From Chloroflexota bacterium (GTDB lineage Bacteria > Chloroflexota > Dehalococcoidia > UBA1127 > JACQUN01), in assembly GCA_016210285.1 (NCBI GenBank), contig JACQUN010000151.1, positions 1 to 12,452 of the forward strand: DNA of 12,452 nucleotides, written 5' to 3'. Below, piece after piece: positions 6,253 through 12,452 of the stretch. Each line of letters begins with the position of its first letter. Position 1 is the first letter of the stretch. The position numbers and the translations under genes were made by a program. Under the pieces are notes generated by a model. That model was not told the origin of the DNA. It saw only the letters and a list, made by a program, of their open reading frames with translations, and ran no database searches.

Positions 6253-8078
6253 CCACCCTGATGACCGATGTCCTGGTGATAGGGGCCGGCCTGGCAGGGG
6301 AGCGGGTGGCCGTCGAGGTCGCCTCTCACGGCCTCCGGGCGCTGGTGCTCTCTCTTGTCCCGCCGCGCCGGTCCCACTCCACGGCGGCCCAGGGGGGGAT
6401 GCAGGCCGCCCTGGGCAACATGGCCATGAGCCAGGGCGACTCGCCTGACGTCCACTTCGCCGACACGGTCAAAGGTGGCGACTGGGGCAACAACCAGGAC
6501 GTGGTGCGCCTCTTCGTCAACCTGGCTCCGGTGGCGGTGCGGCAGATGGCCTCCTGGGGCTGCCCCTGGAGCCGCGTGGAGGCCGGTCCCCGCACCCTGG
6601 CGGATGGGACCGTCGTGCAGGAGCTCCCGGAGAAAGAAGGGCTCATCGCCGCCAGGGACTTTGGCGGGACCAAGAGGTGGCGGGCCTGCTTCGCCTCCGA
6701 CGGCACCGGCCACGCCCTGGTGTACACCCTGGACAACGTTGTTCTCCAGCTTGGCGTCGAGGTCCATGACCGGGTAGAGGCCGTGGCCCTGGTTCACGAC
6801 GGGCAGCGTTGCTACGGCGCCGTCGTCAGGGACCTGCGCACCGGCGAGCTCCGCACCTATCTCGCCCGCGCGACCGTCATCGCCACGGGCGGCCACGGAC
6901 GCATCTACGGCCACTCCACCAACGCCGTCATCAACGAAGGGACCGGAATGGCTCTTGCCCTGGACACCGGGGTCGTGCCCCTGGGGAACATGGAGGCCGT
7001 CCAGTTCCACCCAACAGGGGTTGTCCCGGGGGACATCCTGGTGAGTGAGGCGTGCAGGGGCGATGGAGGGTATCTCCTGGACAAGAAGGAGCACCGCTTC
7101 ATGTTGGACTACGAGCCCCAGAAGAAGGAGCTCGCCTCCCGCGACGTGGTAAGCCGCCGCATGGTCCACCACATGCGCCAGGGCTTCGGGGTTTCGAGCC
7201 CTTATGGGCCCCATCTCTGGCTGGACATCCGGCACCTGGGGGCCAAGCACATCCACGCCAACCTGAGAGAGGTCGCAACCATCTGCCAGGATTTCCTGGG
7301 GACTGACCCGGTGCGCCAGCTCATCCCCGTCAGGCCAACCCAGCACTACAGCATGGGCGGCGTCAGAACCCACCGGGAGGGGCATGCCTACGGGCTCGAA
7401 GGCCTCTACGCTGCCGGCGAGGCTGCCTGCTGGGACCTGCACGGCTTCAACCGCCTGGGAGGCAACTCCCTCGCCGAGACCCTGGTGATGGGAATGGTGG
7501 TAGGAAGGCGTATCGTCCAGGACCTGGAGTGGCTCCTGACGCCCTTCCCGGAAGGGCTGGCCACTGGCCTGGCCCAGGATGCCCAGGCCAGGGTGGAAAC
7601 CCGGATTCACCGACTCCTTTCAGGCGGCGCCGAGCATGTCTATGACCTGCGCCGTCGCATGGAGGGTATCCTGACGGAGAGAGTTGGGATCTTCCGCAAC
7701 GGAACGGACCTGGCGGAGGCGGTGGAGGAGCTCCAGGAGCTCCTCCACCGGTCCCACGGGCTGGGCCTGCGTTCCAGCGGCAAGGGCGCCAACCCAGAGG
7801 TGGCGTCGGCGCTTCGCCTCCCAGGGATGCTGCGCCTGGCCCTCACCATCGCCTACGGGGCCAGGGAACGCACGGAGAGCAGGGGGAGCCACTACCGGGA
7901 AGACTACCCCTACCGGGACGACGTGCATTGGCTGAAGCGGACCCTGGCCACCTGGCCTCCTGGCGCTGACCTGCCACGCCTCACCTACGAGCTGGTCCAC
8001 ATCACCGAGCTGCCGCCGGGGGATCGCGGCTATGGGGAAGGGAAGGTCGTGGCGGCCAAGGAGCGTGTCCATGGATAG
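6249..8078 (+). CDS. frdA: Fumarate reductase/succinate dehydrogenase flavoprotein subunit
   Basis: Catalytic subunit that interconverts fumarate and succinate on a covalently bound FAD. It has 609 residues (Wolinella FrdA is about 656). The Rossmann motif GAGLAGER (12-19) is followed by His43 in HSTAAQGG, the covalent flavin-linking His. Substrate and proton-transfer residues are present: QFHPTG with His254, EACRGDGG with Arg270, TQHYSMGG with His366, and HGFNRLGGNS with Arg402. The segment GEAACWDLHGFNRLGG is typical of the Wolinella/epsilon-type group rather than E. coli FrdA. The start is fixed by AGGAGG 6 bases upstream and by the ATGA overlap with the frdC stop. The open frame runs farther upstream but is antisense or out of frame with frdC there. 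The 3' end overlaps frdB by 8 bp. The gene order C-A-B matches Wolinella frdCAB. It would be cytoplasm-facing, since no Tat signal is present. Confidence 0.97.
   Translation: MTTLMTDVLVIGAGLAGERVAVEVASHGLRALVLSLVPPRRSHSTAAQGGMQAALGNMAMSQGDSPDVHFADTVKGGDWGNNQDVVRLFVNLAPVAVRQMASWGCPWSRVEAGPRTLADGTVVQELPEKEGLIAARDFGGTKRWRACFASDGTGHALVYTLDNVVLQLGVEVHDRVEAVALVHDGQRCYGAVVRDLRTGELRTYLARATVIATGGHGRIYGHSTNAVINEGTGMALALDTGVVPLGNMEAVQFHPTGVVPGDILVSEACRGDGGYLLDKKEHRFMLDYEPQKKELASRDVVSRRMVHHMRQGFGVSSPYGPHLWLDIRHLGAKHIHANLREVATICQDFLGTDPVRQLIPVRPTQHYSMGGVRTHREGHAYGLEGLYAAGEAACWDLHGFNRLGGNSLAETLVMGMVVGRRIVQDLEWLLTPFPEGLATGLAQDAQARVETRIHRLLSGGAEHVYDLRRRMEGILTERVGIFRNGTDLAEAVEELQELLHRSHGLGLRSSGKGANPEVASALRLPGMLRLALTIAYGARERTESRGSHYREDYPYRDDVHWLKRTLATWPPGADLPRLTYELVHITELPPGDRGYGEGKVVAAKERVHG
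8058..8063 (+). promoter_or_regulatory. Ribosome binding site fixing the frdB start
   Basis: AAGGAG inside the end of frdA stands 7 bases before the ATG at 8071. This chooses the 8071 start over the in-frame upstream ATG at 8032, which would add 13 residues unlike the family N-terminus. It implies translational coupling with frdA. Confidence 0.8.
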
Positions 8079-8862
8079 CAGAAGGCTCATCTTCCGCATC
8101 TTTCGCCACAACCCCTATGACCCTGACTCAACGCCGAGACTCCAGGGGTTCAACCTGGACGAGACGCCCAGGATGACCCTCTTCACCGCCCTCACCCGCA
8201 TCCGAGAGGAGCTGGACCCATCCCTGCAGTTCGACTTTGTCTGTCGCTCGGCGGTCTGCGGCTCGTGCGCCGTCATGGTCAACGGGCGGCCCCGCCTGGC
8301 CTGTCGCACGCGCACGGCGGAGCTCCCCAAGCGGATCACCCTGATGCCCTTGCCCTTCTTCCGCCTGGTGGCAGACCTCTCGGTGGATACTGGGAGCTGG
8401 TTCAGGGGGATGGGTGAGCGGGTGGAGTCCTGGATTCACAGCCAAGAGCCCTTTGATCCGGACAGACCGGAAGAGCGCATGTCCAACGAGCAGGCCCAGG
8501 CCGTGTACGAGCTTGACCGGTGCATCGAGTGCGGCTGCTGCCTTGCCTCGTGCGGGGCTGCCCAGATGCGGGCAGACTACCTGGGCGCGGCAGGGCTGCT
8601 CCGCATCGCCCGTTTCCTGGCGGACCCGCGGGACCACAGGTCCCCAGCCCAGGTCTTTGAGGTAGTGGCGACCGACGAGGGGGTCTTCGGGTGCGTCGGG
8701 TTCCTGGCCTGCCAGGACTACTGCCCCAAAGGGCTGCCGCTGGCGGCCCAGATCGCCCACCTGCGGCGCAAGCTGACCCTGGCCAGCCTCAAATCGAATG
8801 GGCACACACGCCAGGCTTCCAAGCCTCTGGCCCCTGCGGTTTTACCAGGGGGTGAGTATTGA
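8071..8862 (+). CDS. frdB: Fumarate reductase/succinate dehydrogenase iron-sulfur subunit
   Basis: Electron-transfer subunit that links FAD in FrdA to the hemes in FrdC through three clusters. It has 263 residues. The N-terminal ferredoxin fold carries the [2Fe-2S] cysteines 58, 63, 66 and 78 (CRSAVCGSC, then a Cys 12 residues later). The C-terminal domain has CIECGCCLASC (Cys151, 154, 157, 161) and CVGFLACQDYCPK (Cys208, 214, 218). By family knowledge 151/154/157/218 hold [4Fe-4S] and 161/208/214 hold [3Fe-4S]. Spacing agrees closely with the Wolinella enzyme, as does MRADYLGAAGL after the cluster motif. The gene starts inside the end of frdA (8-bp overlap). The last 25 residues are less conserved and Pro/Ala-rich. 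It closes the operon, with 121 bp before the next gene and no clear terminator there. Confidence 0.97.
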   Translation: MDSRRLIFRIFRHNPYDPDSTPRLQGFNLDETPRMTLFTALTRIREELDPSLQFDFVCRSAVCGSCAVMVNGRPRLACRTRTAELPKRITLMPLPFFRLVADLSVDTGSWFRGMGERVESWIHSQEPFDPDRPEERMSNEQAQAVYELDRCIECGCCLASCGAAQMRADYLGAAGLLRIARFLADPRDHRSPAQVFEVVATDEGVFGCVGFLACQDYCPKGLPLAAQIAHLRRKLTLASLKSNGHTRQASKPLAPAVLPGGEY

Positions 8863-8983
8863 CATGGCGTTGGGTCTCAGATAGTCTTGTCGTGGTCAGC
8901 AACGGTGCGCAAGCGGGCGTCACAGGGTTGAGACGGGACGGGCGGGCTGGGTACGAGGAGACCACGCGCAGCGGGAGAAGGCG

Positions 8984-10363
8984 ATGGGGGCAACGGAGCG
9001 ACTGGCCCGCGTGCTGGCCCAAACCACCTACGAGAGCCTTCCGCAGCAGGCCATCCAGGTGGTCCGGGAGATTCTGCTTGATGGCGTATCCAACATGCTC
9101 GCAGGCTCCCAGGAGCCCCTTGCCGAGCACCTGACGGAGTACGTGCACGGGCTGGGGGGCCCTCCTCAGGCCACCGTCGTCGGACGTGGCATGAAGACCC
9201 ACATGGTCCACGCAGCCTTCGCCAATGGGAGCTTCTGCCACTCCATGGACTACGAGCTCCAATGGAATCCGCCGACTCACCCCACGGGCCCGGTCCTGCC
9301 CGCCCTGCTGGCGCTGGCGGAGCACCGGGGTTATCCAGGGCGCCAGGTTGCCCTGGCCCTGGTGCTGGGGTTCGAGGTGCATGGCCGCCTTCGAGTGGCA
9401 GAGGTGAAGGCGGGGGCCCCGCCCAGGGGCGGGGGACTGCATTACCCAGGGTTTTCGGGAATGCTCAGCAGCGCCTCCGCCTGCGCCAAGCTGATGGGGC
9501 TTGACGAGTGGAAGACCCGCATGGCTATTGGCATCGCCGCCTCCAGGGTGTCCAGCATCACCGCCAACAGCGGCACGATGACCAAGTCCACCCACTGCGG
9601 CCATGCCGCCCGCATGGGGCTGGAGTCCGCCCTCCTGGCGGAGCGGGGGTACACCGCCAGTGAGGACGTCCTGGAGGCCCGCGAGGGGTACAATCAGTCC
9701 TTCTTTGGCAACAAGCTGGACCTGGATGGCATGGTGGACGAGTTCGGCAATCCGTACCGGATTCTCGACCCAGGCCTGATCGTCAAGAAATACCCGGCCC
9801 AGTACTGGAACCACTGGAGTATCGACGCTGCCCTGGAGCTGAGGCGCCGTCACCATCTGAACCCCCAGGAGATCGAGCGGGTGGAGGTGGAGGTCCCAAA
9901 GGGGAACGGCGCCACCTGGCGTCCCCAGCCCAAGACGGGCCTGGATGGCAAGTTCAGCATCCACTACACCGTTTCGGCGGCCCTGCTGGACGGGAAGGTG
10001 GTCATAGACACCTTCCGGGACGAGCGGCGCTTTGCCCCGGACATGGAGGCCATGCTGAAGCGGGCTACCGTGGTGGAGAACCCCCAGGGCAGGGCGGACT
10101 TCGAGCACGCCTACGCCAGGGTGACGGTGTGGAACAGAGACGGCTCCACCTACACCCACCGGGTGGACCGCCCCCTCGGCATCTGGGATAACCCGCTGGC
10201 CTGGGAAGGGAGACTCGCCAAGTACCATGACTGCGCCCAGCGGGTTCTGGCCCGGAAAGAAGCGGACGCCCTCCTGCGGCATATCGAGCGGTTCGAGTCT
10301 CTGGAGCGGGTCACTCCCTTGATGGACCTGGCGCGCACGCCCACCATCGGCAAGAGCACATGA
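8984..10363 (+). CDS. MmgE/PrpD family protein (2-methylcitrate dehydratase-like lyase)
   Basis: Cytoplasmic enzyme of the MmgE/PrpD fold, which includes 2-methylcitrate dehydratase and cis-aconitate decarboxylase. The 459 residues are normal for the family. Family landmarks are seen in order: FANGSFCHSMDY (79-90, Asp89), THPTGP with His99, GFEVHGRL (129-136), GLHYPGFSGML with His153, GTMTKSTHCGHAA (197-209), KKYPAQYWNHWSIDAAL with His277, and GKFSIHYTVSAALLDG (322-337). The usual DFDDT-like stretch is replaced by DYELQW, and the Cys common in the KPYPxC motif is absent. It is therefore probably a divergent subgroup with its own substrate, and I give no gene symbol. The ATG at 8984 has GGAG at 6 bases. 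It lies 121 bp after frdB and 133 bp before an importer gene, suggesting breakdown of an imported carboxylic acid, which is an inference. Confidence 0.9.
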   Translation: MGATERLARVLAQTTYESLPQQAIQVVREILLDGVSNMLAGSQEPLAEHLTEYVHGLGGPPQATVVGRGMKTHMVHAAFANGSFCHSMDYELQWNPPTHPTGPVLPALLALAEHRGYPGRQVALALVLGFEVHGRLRVAEVKAGAPPRGGGLHYPGFSGMLSSASACAKLMGLDEWKTRMAIGIAASRVSSITANSGTMTKSTHCGHAARMGLESALLAERGYTASEDVLEAREGYNQSFFGNKLDLDGMVDEFGNPYRILDPGLIVKKYPAQYWNHWSIDAALELRRRHHLNPQEIERVEVEVPKGNGATWRPQPKTGLDGKFSIHYTVSAALLDGKVVIDTFRDERRFAPDMEAMLKRATVVENPQGRADFEHAYARVTVWNRDGSTYTHRVDRPLGIWDNPLAWEGRLAKYHDCAQRVLARKEADALLRHIERFESLERVTPLMDLARTPTIGKST

Positions 10364-10393
10364 AGGGTAGCGGGTAGTTCCCTCTTTTCCAAA

Positions 10394-10423
10394 GTCGAAG
10401 ACGGGCTGCCAGCCCGTTCGAAC
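10394..10423 (+). terminator. Imperfect hairpin after the MmgE/PrpD gene
   Basis: The core ACGGGCT/AGCCCGT (10401-10407 and 10411-10417) forms a 7-bp stem with a 3-base loop. With a two-base bulge it extends through CGAA/TTCG and an outer GT/AC pair, giving about 12 pairs. No T-run follows, so it is either a Rho-assisted or weak terminator or an mRNA-processing element separating this gene from the importer operon. It lies about 75 bases before the next start codon. Confidence 0.4.
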
Positions 10424-10481
10424 ACATACACCATCATCGCGGAACACGGCCTGGAACCTATCCCGATGGGTAACCACTCCT

Positions 10482-10490
10482 AAGGGAGGT
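10482..10490 (+). promoter_or_regulatory. Strong ribosome binding site supporting a GTG start
   Basis: AAGGGAGGT contains GGGAGG ending 7 bases before GTG at 10497, making the GTG a better start than the ATG at 10509-10515 region, which has no such site. CTCC just upstream can pair with GGAG over a 4-base loop, a weak stem that could partly hide the site. Confidence 0.7.
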
Positions 10491-10496
10491 AACGTC

Positions 10497-12263
10497 GTGA
10501 AACGCGCAGCAATGGCCCGCACACCCTGGCTACTTGGACTGGTCCTTCTTCTCCTGGCCCTGGCGGTGGGCTGTCAAGGGGCAGCTCCGACGCCCACCCC
10601 CCTTCCGCCAACCCCCACCAAGGCGCCGACCGTTCAGCCGACTGCCGTGCCTTCCGCTCCGACCCCTACCGCGGCAGTGGCAGCCCCCGCGCCCACCAGG
10701 ATCCTCCCCACACCGACACCCAAGCCCGCCACCGCCGTGCAGCCAAAGAAGGGCGGGGTGCTGATCCACGCCAACCGGGGCAACATCCGCCGCCTGGACC
10801 CCCAGTGGGACACCAGCATCACCGTCCAGCAGTGGCAACAGACCATGTTCCCCAACAACCTGGTCACCCGCAAGCCAGACGAAATCACGACCATCATCCC
10901 CAACCTCGCCGAGCGGTGGGAGATGACAGGCAAAGGCGAGGCGTTCACCTTCTACCTGCGTCCCAATGTCGTTTGGCACGACGGGACCCCCTTCACCGCG
11001 GAGGACGTCAAGTTCTGGATTGAGCTGAACATCAACCCGCCTAAAGGTCGGTTACCCAATGAGAATGCGGAGCTCTTTGGGCCAGTTGCGGGTGTAGATG
11101 TCCTGAACCCGCTGACCGTGCGGGTACGTTTCAAGTCCCCCAATCCGAGATTCCTCAACTCCCTGACGGTTCCAGGCAACGAGATCGCCCAACCGAGACA
11201 CCTCTATGCCCCCGCCATCGCCAAGGGAGACCCCAACGTTGACCCGTCGAAGGTAGGATGGGTCGGCCTGGGGGCCTTCAAGATGAAGAACTACAACTTC
11301 CCCACCTTCATCGAGGTGGAGCGGTTCGACCGCTACTGGAGGCCCGGCCTTCCCTACCTGGATGGGGTCCGGTTCATCCTGTTCAATGACTCCGCGACCC
11401 AGTTCGCCGCCTTCCGCACAGGGCGCCTGGACGCGACAACTCGCGGCAGCGGCTACCACCTGACCCCGGAACAGGTTGACATCCTGAAGCGGGAGATGGG
11501 CGACAAGGTATGGTTCGGCCAGATGCTGAGCAGCCACTGGGCCCCAGCCCCCAACGGCCTCATTGCACCATGGAATGATGTCCGCCTGCGCAAGGCCGTG
11601 AACCTCTGGCTGGACCGGCCGGCGGGGGTCAAAACGGTGCATGGCGGCCAGGGGGTAATCGGAACTATCCTGGCCCCGAACCTCACCCTTGCTGGCCCCG
11701 GGGTGCTGGAGAAGCCTGGGTTCCGCGTGGACAAGACCGCCGACCGAGCAGAGGCCAAGCGATTGCTGGCAGAGGTCGGGCTGCCTGCCGGGTTCAAGAC
11801 GAAGCTGCTCACCCGCGACATCTGGACCGCCTGGGGTGAGTACATGGCCGAGCAGCTTCGGACCCTGGGAATCCAGGCGGACATGGATGTGGTGGACAAC
11901 GCCACCCGGTCAGACCGCCTCAGCAAAGGGGCCTTCGACATCCATGTAGGGACCGTCCCCTTTGTCTTCCCTGAGGAGGCGGTCGCCGACTTGGCCAGCA
12001 CCAGTGTCACCGCCCAGGTGAAACATAACGACCCAAAGGTGGACCGCCTCCTGGGCGACATCGCCAACGCCATGGACCCCGTGGAGTACCAGCGCCTCTC
12101 GCGAGAGCTGGAGCAATACATGGTCTTCGACCAGGCCTATATCTGGTCCCTCTGGTGGGAGCTGGCGGTCCAGGGCTACCGGAGCTACGTCAAGGGCGTG
12201 GACATCCCTGCGGTGCGGGGCCAGCACAACAATACCTTTGACACCGTCTGGCTGGACAAGTAG
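10497..12263 (+). CDS. ABC transporter solute-binding lipoprotein, family 5 (peptide/nickel type)
   Basis: Extracytoplasmic receptor that hands its ligand to a DppBCDF/OppBCDF-like importer. It has 588 residues from a GTG start. A basic N-terminus and Leu-rich core (about 11-23) lead to the lipobox-like AVGC with Cys26, so it should be cleaved and lipid-anchored. Residues about 30-80 are a Pro/Thr/Ala linker typical of Chloroflexota lipoproteins. The SBP_bac_5 domain starts at KKGGVL (about 84) and shows the family signature WHDGTPFTAEDVKFW at about 160. The C-terminal EYQRLSRELEQYMVFD segment is also normal for the family. The ligand cannot be deduced: members bind peptides, nickel, opines, sugars or other small molecules. 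It is followed after 59 bp by the matching permease gene. Confidence 0.95.
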   Translation: MKRAAMARTPWLLGLVLLLLALAVGCQGAAPTPTPLPPTPTKAPTVQPTAVPSAPTPTAAVAAPAPTRILPTPTPKPATAVQPKKGGVLIHANRGNIRRLDPQWDTSITVQQWQQTMFPNNLVTRKPDEITTIIPNLAERWEMTGKGEAFTFYLRPNVVWHDGTPFTAEDVKFWIELNINPPKGRLPNENAELFGPVAGVDVLNPLTVRVRFKSPNPRFLNSLTVPGNEIAQPRHLYAPAIAKGDPNVDPSKVGWVGLGAFKMKNYNFPTFIEVERFDRYWRPGLPYLDGVRFILFNDSATQFAAFRTGRLDATTRGSGYHLTPEQVDILKREMGDKVWFGQMLSSHWAPAPNGLIAPWNDVRLRKAVNLWLDRPAGVKTVHGGQGVIGTILAPNLTLAGPGVLEKPGFRVDKTADRAEAKRLLAEVGLPAGFKTKLLTRDIWTAWGEYMAEQLRTLGIQADMDVVDNATRSDRLSKGAFDIHVGTVPFVFPEEAVADLASTSVTAQVKHNDPKVDRLLGDIANAMDPVEYQRLSRELEQYMVFDQAYIWSLWWELAVQGYRSYVKGVDIPAVRGQHNNTFDTVWLDK

Positions 12264-12322
12264 GGAAGGGTCCCCGGATATATGCTGAGCAGGACCTGGC
12301 AATCTCCTTCTGGGGGCCACGC

Positions 12323-12452
12323 ATGCAGAAGTACATCGCCAGAAGGCTCCTCCTCTACGTTCCAAGCCTTCTGGCAGCCTCTATGGTGCTCTTCATCGTC
12401 ATGCGCGTCCTCCCTGGGGACGTGGCCCTCACCATCCTGGGCGGTGAGGAAA
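12323..12452 (+). CDS. ABC transporter permease, DppB/OppB-like, cut off by window end
   Basis: Only 43 codons are present. They begin MQKYIARRLLLYVPSLLA, go into a hydrophobic first membrane helix and reach MRVLPGDVA, the conserved N-terminal signature (LLRLLPGDP-like) of the BPD_transp_1 permease next to family-5 binding proteins. A G-rich stretch CTGGGGG precedes the ATG by about 7 bases. The gene lies 59 bp after the binding-protein gene with no hairpin seen between them, so one operon is expected. A second permease and ATPase genes are expected beyond the window. Confidence 0.9.
   Translation, partial: MQKYIARRLLLYVPSLLAASMVLFIVMRVLPGDVALTILGGEE

Noticed and set aside
6117..7610. 497-residue minus-strand open frame
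   Set aside because: It is antisense to frdC/frdA, both of which carry clear family motifs, and its own product resembles no known family.
8789..10522. 577-residue minus-strand open frame
   Set aside because: It mirrors the MmgE/PrpD gene across several gene boundaries and shows no motifs.

Overview
The window looks like a chromosomal segment from a GC-rich bacterium. My best guess is Chloroflexota (for example a Dehalococcoidia or SAR202-like lineage), with moderate confidence. The hints are a lipoprotein with a long Pro/Thr linker after its lipobox, a eukaryotic-like (type 2) isoleucyl-tRNA synthetase, a Wolinella-type diheme fumarate reductase/succinate dehydrogenase, and an MmgE/PrpD gene beside a peptide-type ABC importer. 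No RNA gene, CRISPR array, insertion sequence or phage gene is visible.

Left part, minus strand (1-4756). From right to left these are a NarL-type response regulator (4013-4708), its HisKA_3-type sensor kinase (2802-3923), a 352-bp non-coding gap (2450-2801) and ileS (start at 2449, running off the left edge). The gap holds a good candidate ileS promoter, a 13-bp perfect inverted repeat around it, and a leader that can pair as a pseudoknot or as two alternative stems. IleS carries GIHH where class I synthetases have HXGH. That swap is known from mupirocin hyper-resistant IleRS2 enzymes.

Middle part, plus strand (4918-8862). A 166-residue unrecognised protein with four cysteines is followed by frdC, frdA and frdB. 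Overlapping frdC/frdA and frdA/frdB ends show that the three are co-translated. The enzyme couples succinate/fumarate to menaquinone: FrdA has the FAD-linking His and the catalytic residues, FrdB has three Fe-S clusters, and FrdC has four heme-ligating His plus both Glu residues known to matter in the Wolinella enzyme. The operon diverges from the two-component system across a roughly 160-200 bp region that contains an AT-rich patch and short direct repeats. This layout suggests, but does not prove, that the response regulator controls the operon.

Right part, plus strand (8984-12452). An MmgE/PrpD-family protein is followed, after a hairpin, by a lipid-anchored family-5 solute-binding protein and the first 43 codons of its DppB-like permease. 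An importer for an organic acid or peptide beside a carboxylic-acid lyase-type enzyme and a fumarate/succinate enzyme would fit uptake and breakdown of small carboxylates. The substrate cannot be read from the sequence.
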